This document shows positions 1-7,470 of a stretch of DNA of 28,348 bases, in pieces. How positions within the stretch are numbered: position 1 is the stretch's first letter; every line of letters begins with the position of its first letter. The DNA lies in the IMG/VR virus record IMGVR_UViG_3300045945_000356, positions 1 to 28,348 of that record. One strand, written 5' to 3'. The notes below the pieces were generated by a model, which saw only the letters and a program-made list of their open reading frames with translations, ran no database searches and was not told the origin of the DNA. The position numbers and the translations under genes were made by a program. The stretch comes from a virus.

Positions 1-1060
1 TGATAGACGCAAGCATGCCAAGACGCCTCACGAGATCATGCACCTGATAGGCGAGAGTCTTCGAGACCGTTGTAAGGACTTCTCCAGGTTTGTCGCCGTG
101 ATAATCATGCCCATCGCCATCATAGAGCCCACGAAGAAGCGCTCGGGCCTCAGCGTCTCCAAGTGTTTCGAGCCAGGAGGGTGGCAGGTGTTTGGTGTGA
201 GCATGCGAGCCAAAGAGGTGGGCAAACAGCATAACGAGTGGCTTTGAAGCCACGATGACCTGGGCAGAGTGACCAGCGACATACTCATAGAGACTGCTGT
301 TAAGTCCAAAAACCTCAGCGATAGTCTGTCTGACCTCCTCCTGATACCTCCGCTCGTTGAGATGGAATGACCAGCCAAGTTGTCCCTGATGTGACGCCGC
401 ATGCCCTTCTGCCAGATAGAGACCAATGAGACGAGCAACTTGCTCTGTGACAGCGACCGTGGCTGGAACAGGAATAGCACGATTCCCTCGTGCGCGCACC
501 TGGTGGTCTCCTACTGGGAGCAAGTCGGGAAGACTGCGGAAGTCTAGCATGAGACGGGCCGCCGTCGCAGGGATAGTCGGGCTATAAATATCCCATCCAC
601 GCTGGATGTCTTCGGCGTCGATCCACCCTACAGGCATAGAAGAGTAGGCATTATTGAGATACCGTACGTTTCGTGACACTGTGGCTTCGCTGACGCCAAA
701 GCGAGTAGCAATCTCTTTCAGTAACAAGCCTTCTTCGTACAATGCACGCATCTGTGCGGCGCGAACAAAGCGCTGCTCTTGGACTCTTCCTCCATGTTTC
801 CAGCGCTGCCTCTCTCCCTCGCTGTAGTAGATGACTGGACGCTGACGGGTATAGACAGGATGTCCATACGTCACCCATGGCCCTTGATTTGCTCGTCCAA
901 ACGCCCGTAGTTGGACGAGTGGGCCAGCATAGTCGCGCACGAGAACGTCCGTTACTCGCTGCCAGCGCCCATGGTGCGTAAGAACTTCATCTCCCCTAAC
1001 GACCTCACAGATGGGGATATAGCCACGCCTGGTTGTTACGGTTTGATCAGGCTTAAGACA
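1..1060 (-). mobile_element. Intein with helix-turn-helix and two-motif LAGLIDADG endonuclease (C-terminus outside window)
   Basis: Numbering follows the precursor starting at 1555. Block A starts at Cys166 (CLKPDQTVTTRRGYIPI, then GDEVL), the usual intein N-terminus. Block B is PWVTYGHPVY with the TxxH pair Thr229/His232. Residues about 268-296 form a helix-turn-helix (LKEIATRFGVSEATVSR) between the splicing and endonuclease parts. Two LAGLIDADG-type motifs follow: RLIGLYLAEG (about 375-384) and LLRGLYDGDG (about 473-482). Both keep an acidic residue (E383, D481), as expected of an active single-chain homing endonuclease. At least 353 intein residues are in the window; the C-terminal splice motif (HN and the +1 residue) is not. 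Insertion in an IS110-like HhH protein is unusual, as most inteins sit in replication or packaging ATPases. Confidence 0.9.
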
Positions 1061-1555
1061 GAAGCAATCACCCAATTTCCACGACAAGACCTTCAAGGCC
1101 GCATTCCATGGTCTTTTTTGCCCCTTGGCCCACTTGACGGTTGGGTCGAGTCCCGCATAGCGCCATATAGCACTAGGCGTTTTGGCGATATGGATGTCGA
1201 TGTGCGCCGCAAAGCCCGCCGTGAGTACGGGGCCAATCCCGTGCTGCCGCTTCGCCCACGCCGTCACCGGGCGCTGGTCGGTGGCCTTGTTGAGGGCGCT
1301 GACGATTGTGCGCTCTAACTTCATGAGATACGCCGCCAGCATGGTGATAAAGGCGTTGGGTTCTTCCCTGGCAGAGCGGAGCTGGTTGGCGGCAGACTTG
1401 CGTGACTCCTGCACCTGGTAGTACATATCCACCAGGAAGCGCTGCTGGAGGGGGGTCAAGTTCCCGGCCGCGATGGCGAGATCACGATCCAGGCGTAAGG
1501 TCAGATCAAAGTCGATGTACTCCTCGGGAACCAGGGCAATGTCTGGGACGGGCAT
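1..1555 (-). CDS. IS110/IS116-type helix-hairpin-helix phage protein interrupted by an intein (3' end outside window)
   Basis: The frame is open from an ATG at 1555 to the left edge: 518 codons with no stop. AGAAGGAG lies seven bases before the ATG. Residues 1-165 are the N-terminal extein. Residues about 106-145 (HGIGPVLTAGFAAHI, then SAIWRYAGLDP and KGQKRPWN) resemble the helix-hairpin-helix region at the C-terminal end of IS110/IS116 transposases. No DEDD/RuvC-like catalytic domain is visible in the first 100 residues, so I do not call it a transposase. Similar stand-alone proteins occur in phages; their role is unknown to me. From Cys166 the frame becomes an intein (separate entry). The C-terminal extein should lie beyond base 1. 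The gene follows recT on the same strand, after the box array that fills its leader. The frame and intein are clear from the sequence; the function is not. Confidence 0.85.
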   Translation of the reverse strand, partial: MPVPDIALVPEEYIDFDLTLRLDRDLAIAAGNLTPLQQRFLVDMYYQVQESRKSAANQLRSAREEPNAFITMLAAYLMKLERTIVSALNKATDQRPVTAWAKRQHGIGPVLTAGFAAHIDIHIAKTPSAIWRYAGLDPTVKWAKGQKRPWNAALKVLSWKLGDCFCLKPDQTVTTRRGYIPICEVVRGDEVLTHHGRWQRVTDVLVRDYAGPLVQLRAFGRANQGPWVTYGHPVYTRQRPVIYYSEGERQRWKHGGRVQEQRFVRAAQMRALYEEGLLLKEIATRFGVSEATVSRNVRYLNNAYSSMPVGWIDAEDIQRGWDIYSPTIPATAARLMLDFRSLPDLLPVGDHQVRARGNRAIPVPATVAVTEQVARLIGLYLAEGHAASHQGQLGWSFHLNERRYQEEVRQTIAEVFGLNSSLYEYVAGHSAQVIVASKPLVMLFAHLFGSHAHTKHLPPSWLETLGDAEARALLRGLYDGDGHDYHGDKPGEVLTTVSKTLAYQVHDLVRRLGMLASI

Positions 1556-1603
1556 AGGATGCTCCTTCTGGGCGCTCATGGACAGCGGGATTCTCGCGTC
1601 CAG

Positions 1604-2017
1604 CGGCTGCGCTCTTTTCACGGGATGCTCATTCGATACGGCTCCGCTCCGTCACATCGGGGTTCTCGGGGCTTTCGGCTCCGCTCCTCTCCTCTCGGGA
1701 TACTCTTGTCATTCGGCTGCGCTCGTATCTATTGGGGTTTCTCTACCATTGCGGCTGCGCTATCCTCTTTCGTGGTCCTCGTATATCCCGGCTGCGCTCG
1801 GTACGTCGGGATTGTCTTCTCAGCGGCTGCGCTCCAGGATTCCGGGGGTCTCTCCCTTTGCGGCTGCGCTCATTTCCCGCGGGATCCTCCCTTCAAACGG
1901 CTGCGCTCTCTTGTCCGTGGTCCTCCATGACACGGCTGCGCTCCTGTGCTTCGGGGTCCTCTGGATAGCCGGCTGCGCTCGCCATTGCCGGGATCCTCTG
2001 GGTAAGGGGCTGCGCTC
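1604..2017. repeat. Array of 12 regularly spaced 11-bp boxes alternating with a second box
   Basis: The plus strand carries box A (CGGCTGCGCTC; variants CGGCTCCGCTC at 1639 and 1676, CGGCTGCGCTA at 1752, GGGCTGCGCTC at 2007). Box A starts at 1604, 1639, 1676, 1714, 1752, 1789, 1824, 1861, 1898, 1933, 1970 and 2007, so the steps are 35-38 bp. Between neighbours lies box B (consensus CGGGRTNCTC) at 1621, 1658, 1696, 1733, 1771, 1807, 1843, 1880, 1916, 1952 and 1989, always 17-20 bp after box A. A decayed box A follows at 2044. Step lengths are not multiples of three, so the array is not a coding repeat. Sequence between boxes is not conserved. It fills the gap between recT and the gene starting at 1555. 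Possible roles are replication iterons, partition sites or regulator sites. Confidence 0.9.
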
Positions 2018-2134
2018 GATTCACACGTTGCAATCACTTGTAACGGCTGTTCTGTCTCTCTGTGTAACATAAGCACACCTCTCTTGCAAGGAGGAAGTGA
2101 CCGCACAGGCGTGGCCCCACGGTCACTGCCAGAC

Positions 2135-3199
2135 TCAGGCGTTCTGGGAGGCCAGTTCCTCATCCATCCGGGCGGATTCGGAGGGATCAAACGGCAGGGG
2201 CGGCTCACCCCCTGCCCTCTGTGGGGGGGCTGGGGGTGTCGCCGAAGGAGCGCTGGGGGCCACCCTGGCTTTCGCAGCTCTCTGAGCTCGCTGAGGCGCA
2301 GGGGTCTGGCGCTCCTCCTCAAGGTGCGACTCGAGGGTAGCATGGTCGCCGGCGAGGTCGGAGACCAGATCGGCCAGGAGGTCCTCACTGGGGGCACTCA
2401 AGGGCGGCGGGGTGCGGGTGCCAGTCTCCCGGTCGTAGCCCTGGTGCACCGCGGCCGGCTGTCTCAGGATGGCTTCTTCACCTTCCAGGGCCTGGGTAAT
2501 TTCCGCCGAGATGGAGAGCTTCCGTGGGGAGCACAACTCTCTCAGGCAGGTCTTCATCGCCATCTTGTCAAAGTTGGTGAGACCTTCCAGGTCAGGGCGG
2601 TTATCGGCCCAGAATTTCCCCTGTGCTGCTGCAGAGTAGCGCTGTCTGTGGCCATCGACTTCCGCTTTGGAGAGCACCACGACGCGCCAGTTCCCCGAGC
2701 GCAGGAGGGCTGCAGCGTAATAGCCCACGGCACGGCCCCTGGGGGTAAACGTGCCATCGTTTTGCGGCGGTGGAAGCTGGTGGTAGGGCAGCACGATCGG
2801 GGTTTCTGCCTGCCGGAAGACGTCGTTTTGGTGCACCGTCTCGGCAAAGACATCGACCACATCTGGCGAGCGCAGGACCAGCTTCCGGAGTCCACCGTAC
2901 CCGTAGATAAGGGTACACTCGGTGCCGTAGGGGACGAGGTACGCTTCAGCCGGGATGGCCGGGTTGAGGTCCAGCGAGGCCAGGCGGACGACCGCGTGGA
3001 TGATGCTTTCTGGCGTGCAGCGCATCAGCGCCGGCGTCTTCCTGGCACAGTTGACGATCTCTACCAGGAGCGCATCGGCTTTGTTGCGATCATCAAAGAT
3101 GGTGCGGAGACTCTCCCGACTATGCATCAGGGTGGTTTCAAAGGGCGTCAGGGTGCTGACACGCTTCCGGGTGTCAGTCGTTTCCAGGGTCGTTTCCAT
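2135..3199 (-). CDS. recT: RecT-family single-strand annealing recombinase
   Basis: 354 residues. RecT proteins bind single-stranded DNA and anneal complementary strands during phage recombination and replication. The family pattern is clear: TPESIIHAVVRLASLDLNPA (about 63-82), AYLVPYG and IYGYGGLRKLVLRS (about 97-112), AVGYYAA, and FDKMAMKTCLRELCSP (about 225-240). The last 90 residues are a Pro/Ala-rich, poorly conserved tail, which makes it longer than many RecT proteins. The ATG at 3199 has GAGGT upstream and lies three bases after the previous gene's stop. No RecE-like or YqaJ-like exonuclease is seen beside it. It probably works with the replication initiator and HNH nuclease upstream in the same operon. 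Confidence 0.93.
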   Translation of the reverse strand: METTLETTDTRKRVSTLTPFETTLMHSRESLRTIFDDRNKADALLVEIVNCARKTPALMRCTPESIIHAVVRLASLDLNPAIPAEAYLVPYGTECTLIYGYGGLRKLVLRSPDVVDVFAETVHQNDVFRQAETPIVLPYHQLPPPQNDGTFTPRGRAVGYYAAALLRSGNWRVVVLSKAEVDGHRQRYSAAAQGKFWADNRPDLEGLTNFDKMAMKTCLRELCSPRKLSISAEITQALEGEEAILRQPAAVHQGYDRETGTRTPPPLSAPSEDLLADLVSDLAGDHATLESHLEEERQTPAPQRAQRAAKARVAPSAPSATPPAPPQRAGGEPPLPFDPSESARMDEELASQNA

Positions 3200-3202
3200 G
3201 GG

Positions 3203-3436
3203 TTACCTCGCTAAGGGGCACGTATGCAGGGGATAGCCCCTGCCCTGGACCACCACATGGTGGCCCGTTTCCGTCTCGCGGCCGGAGATCACCCAGCTCG
3301 CCAGGCTGGTATCGAGTTCGAGTAGCTCTCCTCCGTCGCTCACCACCTCCACCAGGACGTGATCACAGGCCGGGCAGCGCCGATAGAGCCGCGCTGTCTG
3401 CGTGGGGGGTGAGCGTTTCTTCGTGGCCTGGGGCAT
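3203..3436 (-). CDS. Small protein with possible CCHC zinc site
   Basis: 77 residues, not recognised. A CPAC pair (Cys21, Cys24) and a C-terminal His71/Cys73 (HTC) could together hold one zinc ion. The N-terminus is basic and polar, and the middle looks like a small beta-rich domain. Its ATG overlaps the TGA of the preceding gene (ATGA-type overlap at 3434-3438) and its stop lies just before recT, so the three genes look translationally coupled. A role near DNA recombination is inferred only from position. Confidence 0.75.
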   Translation of the reverse strand: MPQATKKRSPPTQTARLYRRCPACDHVLVEVVSDGGELLELDTSLASWVISGRETETGHHVVVQGRGYPLHTCPLAR

Positions 3437-3990
3437 CAGTCATCCTCCTCTTCAGGGGTATAGTCGTCTGCCAGGACTCCGACCATCTCATCGAGCGCCT
3501 TGTGCCAGTCCTCGAGGGAGGCTGGCTCGGGGATGTCCGTCTGCGGCTCCGGCGTGGGCGGCGGTGCTGGCGCAGGCGGTGGCTCTGGGACTGGCGGTGG
3601 CGGGGGTGGCGCGGCACCACGGGCCGCACGGAACTGGGCGTGCACCTTCCTTCTGGCAACGTGCCACGGCATGGGAGCACCCGTCTCCTCATCCGGGATG
3701 CCGCTATAGGAGAGCACCTGATCTTTCACCCATGCCACGCGGTCGGCGACGTAGCCCTGAATGCGGCTCTCAGGGAGCACCGTGCCAGCGCGGAAGGCGT
3801 CCCACAGATGGGCTTCGATCGCCTCGAACGTATGGTCCATGGCGAGGTCGATCAAGTGCGTGTAGCGGATCTGCGGGTCCGCATCCAGGCACAGGGTACA
3901 GCGCCAGGAGGGGGGCTTCTTCGGGGCTTTGACGTCCTCAGTCTCGGTATCGTCGTATCTGCTGCGTCCCACTGGTATACCTCCGGTCAT
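3436..3990 (-). CDS. Unknown protein with proline-rich linker and acidic tail
   Basis: 184 residues from the ATG at 3990, chosen because AAGGA lies just upstream; a longer frame reaches 4065 but has no comparable site. A WRCTLC pair occurs near residues 29-34. Residues 40-120 look helical. Residues about 127-155 are almost all Pro, Ala and Glu, and the C-terminus is acidic (YTPEEEDD). It overlaps the 3' end of the replication initiator gene by 53 bp and its stop overlaps the start of the next gene. The linker followed by an acidic tail resembles proteins that contact single-strand-binding or helicase partners, but that is inference. Confidence 0.7.
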   Translation of the reverse strand: MTGGIPVGRSRYDDTETEDVKAPKKPPSWRCTLCLDADPQIRYTHLIDLAMDHTFEAIEAHLWDAFRAGTVLPESRIQGYVADRVAWVKDQVLSYSGIPDEETGAPMPWHVARRKVHAQFRAARGAAPPPPPPVPEPPPAPAPPPTPEPQTDIPEPASLEDWHKALDEMVGVLADDYTPEEEDD

Positions 3991-4843
3991 GTTCCTTGCC
4001 GTTATTAAGCCATCGTCTGACAAAACCTTTCCAGTTCTTTGAGGGTTCCTTGTGCGGACGTTCAATGAAATAGGTGGTCATGGCGCTGAACTGCCCACGT
4101 AGCCAGTCAGCGTTGAAATAGGTTTTGAGTTGCCTGGAGACTTCAATCCACCAGGTGGCATCGTTCATCGCCTGAAAGGGAATGACGTCGTTATATTCGA
4201 GGAGCACAGCGCGGAGCCAATCATCCTCTGCGAGCGGCGTGACCGGTTTTTTCCTGGGGGTTTTCTTTACCGCGATATGTCCATTACTCTGCACAGTGGT
4301 TATTAGTTGGGACGATGTGATCGTTGCGCGATCATCACCGTCCATACTCACGAACGTAGTGAGTGAGTGTTCTAGATCTCTGGAGTTATTCTCTGAAAAG
4401 AGATGGGAGCAATCTGAGCCATCGATGGGGTCAATGTGAGCCGTCGATGGGGTCAAGTTGACACGATCGATGGGATCACCCACTTCTGGAGTGATCAAGT
4501 TATTGAGTTGCTTATAGTTAATGGCGTACCACTTGGTTTTATCCATGGCGCTGTGGTTGTAATTTGCGGTCAGCACCAGATCTTTCTTCTGCAGGGAGAG
4601 GATGGTGCGTTTGATTGTCGAAATGGACCAGAAGGGAAACTGGGTATGCCAGTCCTCGTAGGTGTTGTAAATCCACGTTCTGTCATCACGTTCATGCCCG
4701 TTGCGCCTAAGCCAGTAGTGAAGCTGCTGTAAGACAATCGCTTCGTTGAGGTCGCCCAACGCCACTGCCAAGCTCGGCAAGACTTGGAGCGGTTCTTCAT
4801 GAATGAGGAGCTTGCTTGTTCCAGGATCGTTGGGCGCCTGCAT
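3938..4843 (-). CDS. Phage replication initiator (winged-helix, DnaD/O-like)
   Basis: 301 residues from the ATG at 4843, which has a perfect AGGAGG eight bases upstream; the longer frame to 4888 lacks this. The N-terminal block LLIHEEPLQVLPSLAVAL, then NEAIVLQQLHYWL, WIYNTYEDWHTQFPFW, STIKRTILSLQKKDLV and DKTKWYAINY, is the characteristic winged-helix domain of replication proteins from phages of Gram-positive hosts. These bind the origin and recruit the host helicase. A variable linker (about 110-220) leads to a C-terminal helical domain ending in NWKGFVRRWLNNGK, as in DnaD/DnaB-like loaders. It is second in the operon after the HNH gene. No helicase or polymerase is in the window, so it probably relies on the host. 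Confidence 0.85.
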   Translation of the reverse strand: MQAPNDPGTSKLLIHEEPLQVLPSLAVALGDLNEAIVLQQLHYWLRRNGHERDDRTWIYNTYEDWHTQFPFWSISTIKRTILSLQKKDLVLTANYNHSAMDKTKWYAINYKQLNNLITPEVGDPIDRVNLTPSTAHIDPIDGSDCSHLFSENNSRDLEHSLTTFVSMDGDDRATITSSQLITTVQSNGHIAVKKTPRKKPVTPLAEDDWLRAVLLEYNDVIPFQAMNDATWWIEVSRQLKTYFNADWLRGQFSAMTTYFIERPHKEPSKNWKGFVRRWLNNGKEHDRRYTSGTQQIRRYRD

Positions 4844-4884
4844 AGGATATCCTCCTTTCTTAGAGCAGAGCATGACCTTTATGC

Positions 4885-5400
4885 TCATGGCTTTCTCCAG
4901 TGCCTTGGTGCAAACATTTTACCTTGTTCAAACTTGACTGGATGACGTTCCTTGAGATCATCAAAATATCTTTCCAGAAGTTCATCCATAATCTCTTTCT
5001 CTCCAAGAGCCCATGCAAGCATATCGACCATTACATCGACCATATGCACCTGTTCCCAATACATGAATCCACTGACTAATCTCAGTAGATGATGCGAAAA
5101 TAATTCACAATCATAGAGAGAACGCAATAACCACTCTTCGGCTTCTCTTCGTGCGTTTGTCTCTTTCTCATGACATGTGGCACAGAGAGTCACTAAAGCT
5201 ACATCCATATACTCCCAGGGCTCGGTCTCTTGTTCATAGTAGCGATGGTGGACATGAAGCGTTTCTCCATCGTTGAAGCAGATCTGGCAGCGCCACTGAT
5301 CGCGCTCCATGATTTCCAGCCGCCGGCGTTGCCAGCGTGGGTCGCGCAGTTTCTGCTGATACTCGCTTACCGGGGGGCGCTCTCTCCGTTTGTCTGCCAT
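4885..5400 (-). CDS. HNH endonuclease
   Basis: 171 residues from the ATG at 5400, with GGAGGAG just upstream; an in-frame ATG at 5433 has no such site. The HNH fold is visible: a basic lead-in RWQRRRLEIMERDQWRCQIC (zinc Cys38, Cys41), the HVHH core (His51, His52) and TLCATCHE (Cys73, Cys76, His77). The following 90 residues are helical and not recognised. It is the first gene of the leftward operon, directly under the divergent promoter at 5469-5496. HNH enzymes cut DNA in phage recombination, replication or packaging. Its distance from the terminase and its place beside recT favour a recombination or replication role. Confidence 0.87.
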   Translation of the reverse strand: MADKRRERPPVSEYQQKLRDPRWQRRRLEIMERDQWRCQICFNDGETLHVHHRYYEQETEPWEYMDVALVTLCATCHEKETNARREAEEWLLRSLYDCELFSHHLLRLVSGFMYWEQVHMVDVMVDMLAWALGEKEIMDELLERYFDDLKERHPVKFEQGKMFAPRHWRKP

Positions 5401-5456
5401 GATCTCCTCCAAAAAAATGTTCTTCTGTAGCACACATGGTGGAAAGTATGGTAAAG

Positions 5457-5497
5457 TTGATCGATATAATTATATCGATATATTGCTTGATATCAAG
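5457..5497. promoter_or_regulatory. Overlapping divergent promoters with two perfect palindromes
   Basis: ATCGATATAATTATATCGAT (5460-5479) is a perfect 20-bp palindrome, and CTTGATATCAAG (5486-5497) a perfect 12-bp one. Leftward promoter: -35 TTGATA (5496-5491), 16-bp spacer, -10 TATAAT (5474-5469). Rightward promoter: -35 TTGATC (5457-5462), 16-bp spacer, -10 TATATT (5479-5484). The palindromes cover both promoters, so a bound repressor could shut both. The two ribbon-helix-helix genes read from the rightward promoter are the obvious candidates. This is the most AT-rich stretch in the left half. Confidence 0.75.
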
Positions 5498-5539
5498 TAT
5501 TATTTCTTGTGTTCTACATTGGGGAAAGGAGGAGCATGG

Positions 5540-5740
5540 ATGGCACGTCACAAGACGCCGGCGTCTGACTACAAGCAGGTTCTGTTGCGTCTTCCAGAGG
5601 ATCTGATTACCGAGTTGCGCGTTGAGGCGGAAGAGATTGGCCGACCACTCAATACCCATGTCATCCGTCTGTTGCGGGCAATTCTGAAGCAACGTGCTGA
5701 GGAGCGTGTGGGAGCAACCACGACAGGACACCTGGTCTAA
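5540..5740 (+). CDS. Ribbon-helix-helix DNA-binding protein 1
   Basis: 66 residues. The start is the ATG at 5540 preceded by AAAGGAGGAG; an overlapping ATG at 5536 is in another frame. YKQVLLRLPEDLITELRVEA, then a turn (GRPLNTHVIRLLRAIL), fits the beta-helix-helix Arc/MetJ/CopG pattern. Such proteins are dimers that insert paired beta-strands into the DNA major groove and bind palindromic operators. It is the first gene after the divergent promoter and is followed 24 bp later by a second protein of the same fold. Autorepression through the palindromes at 5460-5497 is likely but inferred. Confidence 0.82.
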   Translation: MARHKTPASDYKQVLLRLPEDLITELRVEAEEIGRPLNTHVIRLLRAILKQRAEERVGATTTGHLV

Positions 5741-5764
5741 CCACGAGAAGGAGGGAGCACAGCT

Positions 5765-5956
5765 ATGGGCAGACCTGCCTCTATGGCAGCCGACTACCAA
5801 CGGATCACCTTGCGCCTGCCAGAGGAGATCCTCGACAAGGCGCGGGATGTGGCGCATGAAGAAAGCCGGAGCCTGAATGAGCAGCTTCTCTACATCCTGA
5901 AGGTCTGGTACCGGGAGGAGATGCGGCGGGAGAAGGCAGACGCGGTGCGCGTGTAA
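5765..5956 (+). CDS. Ribbon-helix-helix DNA-binding protein 2
   Basis: 63 residues with GAAGGAGG upstream. DYQRITLRLPEEILDKARDVA, then ESRSLNEQLLYILKVWY, is again an Arc-like beta-helix-helix. It differs enough from its neighbour that the two may recognise different sites or form a heterodimer. The pair is the only rightward unit in the left 16 kb and converges on the leftward block ending at 6119. The two may control the early promoter like a simple genetic switch. No toxin gene is adjacent, so a toxin-antitoxin role is less likely. Confidence 0.82.
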   Translation: MGRPASMAADYQRITLRLPEEILDKARDVAHEESRSLNEQLLYILKVWYREEMRREKADAVRV

Positions 5957-6118
5957 GCCACCGCCCTGCACCAACAGCATAGGGTGACACGCCATCACAC
6001 CCCCCCGTCCGCGGCGTGAGGTCTCCTCTCGAACCAGCGCTAAAGTGTGCTGGGTACTCTACACCTCTGCGCGCCATGCAGCCAGGGAAATGTGATGGCT
6101 AGGCACTTGTGTCCTGGT

Positions 6119-6496
6119 CTACTCCTCTCGTTGCAGGTAGGTAATCAGCATGAGGCGGACCCGCGCCGCGGTTTCACACTGCGCCTCAGTCCAGCACAGA
6201 TCGCCTTCGGTGGGATCACCGGCGAGGTGGGCATTGAGCGCATCGAGGAGCACGCGCACCTCCCTCCTCGTGAAGGCGAGGGGATGGCGCACGGCGTCTC
6301 TGAGGGCGCGCTGCACCTGGCGCTGCTCCAGGCTCCGCATGACGCCGGCATTCATCTGCGTGTAGATGCCCGTGTGCATCTGGATCAGGGCGCCGGTAAA
6401 GCCATCTTCGCGGGCGATGGTGCCATGCACCGTGGCGCCAGTGGGGATGGTCACGGTGTACAAATTCCAGGGCCCTGCAGGGTCAATCGTGTACAT
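6119..6496 (-). CDS. Hypothetical protein
   Basis: 125 residues from the ATG at 6496, preceded by AAGGAGACCCC, the ribosome-site type shared by many genes of this block. Not recognised. The N-terminal half (MYTIDPAGPWNLYTVTIP) looks beta-rich; the C-terminal half is helical and basic, with TRREVRVLLDALNAHLAG. It is the last gene of the leftward block and converges with the ribbon-helix-helix pair. No clear intrinsic terminator was found in 5957-6118. Confidence 0.7.
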   Translation of the reverse strand: MYTIDPAGPWNLYTVTIPTGATVHGTIAREDGFTGALIQMHTGIYTQMNAGVMRSLEQRQVQRALRDAVRHPLAFTRREVRVLLDALNAHLAGDPTEGDLCWTEAQCETAARVRLMLITYLQREE

Positions 6497-6516
6497 GGGA
6501 GGGGTCTCCTTGGGTG

Positions 6517-6532
6517 GGGGGCCGGAGCCCCC
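6517..6532. other. Intergenic GC stem-loop before the 6496 start
   Basis: GGGGGC-CGGA-GCCCCC forms a 6-bp stem with a four-base loop between the stop at 6543 and the Shine-Dalgarno of the gene starting at 6496. It has no U tract, so it is more likely an mRNA-stability or translation element than a terminator. Confidence 0.75.
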
Positions 6533-6542
6533 GGGTGGGTGG

Positions 6543-6980
6543 TTAGGATTCGACCACATGCGGGATGATCGCATCCCACAGGTCATTCCAACTGACGCCT
6601 GGCTTCAGGGTCCGGAGCGTTTCGAGGAGTGGCTCGCCGTAGCACAGCGTTGTTTCCTGCTCATCGAACAGCGCTATCACGCCCTCGGTTTCGGTGTTCC
6701 AGGCATCGAGCGTACTCGAGCCCTCGGGGGCCGTGTCGCAGCTCCAGCCCAACCGTGCCAGCTCGTAGTCAATGCGGGAATCCAGGCGCAGACTCTCCGC
6801 CGTACAAAATTCCGCCTCACCAGCCGCTACTGCCTCCTCCCAGGTGGGGAAGGCCGGGCTATAGAGGACGTCTCCGGGATAATCCCGTGGCTCGTAATAC
6901 CAGCTTTCGGGCTCTGCCGCCTTGCAGGTATGTCCGTCTACCTGCCTGGTGTCCTGGCCTTTGAAGACGCGGAAGTCCAT
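6543..6980 (-). CDS. Hypothetical acidic protein
   Basis: 145 residues from the ATG at 6980, with AAGGAGACCCCC directly before it. Not recognised. It is rich in Trp, Glu and Asp (ESWYYEPRDYPGDV, PTWEEAVAAGEAEF) and has four scattered Cys with no zinc pattern. Small acidic phage proteins are often inhibitors or DNA mimics, but nothing specific supports that here. A GC stem-loop separates it from the upstream gene and another from the downstream gene. Confidence 0.7.
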   Translation of the reverse strand: MDFRVFKGQDTRQVDGHTCKAAEPESWYYEPRDYPGDVLYSPAFPTWEEAVAAGEAEFCTAESLRLDSRIDYELARLGWSCDTAPEGSSTLDAWNTETEGVIALFDEQETTLCYGEPLLETLRTLKPGVSWNDLWDAIIPHVVES

Positions 6981-6996
6981 GGGGGTCTCCTTGGGT

Positions 6997-7014
6997 GGGG
7001 GAGTTCCCTCCCCC
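6997..7014. other. Intergenic GC stem-loop before the 6980 start
   Basis: GGGGGAG-TTCC-CTCCCCC is a perfect 7-bp stem with a four-base loop, just before the Shine-Dalgarno of the gene starting at 6980. The layout matches 6517-6532. Confidence 0.8.
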
Positions 7015-7023
7015 GGGTAGGTG

Positions 7024-7422
7024 TTAGGCCTGGCTGGCGCGTTTCGCTTCCTGGGCTCTCGCATAGGACAGCATGGCGCGGAGGAGCGGCAGCTCACGCA
7101 CCGGATCGAGCGCCGCACCGTAGTCACGCTCGAAGGCTTCCACCTCAGCCACACTGCGGTAGAGGTGCAGCGTTGCCTGCTGCACATGGCCCTGCTCATC
7201 CAGGTACATGACCGCCAGATAGCTATACGTACTGTACTTGGGAGCGTTCCAGCGGTCGCCCTTTTTCGGATTGGTAGTCTGGGTGCAGAGGCGGTAGCCA
7301 AACTTCGGGCGATACTCCAGCCACTCCCGCCTTTGGCAGCGCAGGTGAAAGGAGTAGGGGTAGTCTTCGGTTACGTGGGCGGTGTCTGGGGACACATGTC
7401 CCATAAGGAGTGTGATCGCCAT
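7024..7422 (-). CDS. Hypothetical protein
   Basis: 132 residues from the ATG at 7422, with CGGAGACCCCCC upstream; the frame also opens at 7464 (MCHKV). Not recognised. It has a beta-rich, aromatic middle (YLAVMYLDEQGHVQQATLHLYRS) and a helical C-terminus (LLRAMLSYARAQEAKRASQA). It is the first gene after the dyad at 7471-7491 and may start a transcription unit. Confidence 0.7.
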   Translation of the reverse strand: MAITLLMGHVSPDTAHVTEDYPYSFHLRCQRREWLEYRPKFGYRLCTQTTNPKKGDRWNAPKYSTYSYLAVMYLDEQGHVQQATLHLYRSVAEVEAFERDYGAALDPVRELPLLRAMLSYARAQEAKRASQA

Positions 7423-7470
7423 TGGGGGGTCTCCGTCTGTGCTAGAGTGAACCTTGTGACACATCGTTAT

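Noticed and set aside
1604-2017. CRISPR array
   Set aside because: The conserved boxes are only 10-11 bp with a period near 37 bp, and a second degenerate box sits inside each interval. CRISPR repeats are longer, with 30-bp-class spacers, and no cas gene is near.
1473-2072. 199-codon plus-strand frame across the box array
   Set aside because: Repeat steps of 35, 37 and 38 bp would shift the frame from unit to unit, there is no ribosome site, and part of it is antisense to the gene starting at 1555.
2084-3214. 376-codon plus-strand frame
   Set aside because: It is antisense to recT, whose protein matches its family throughout.
6366-7211. 281-codon plus-strand frame
   Set aside because: It is antisense to three leftward genes that each have a strong ribosome site; it would cross the intergenic stem-loops.
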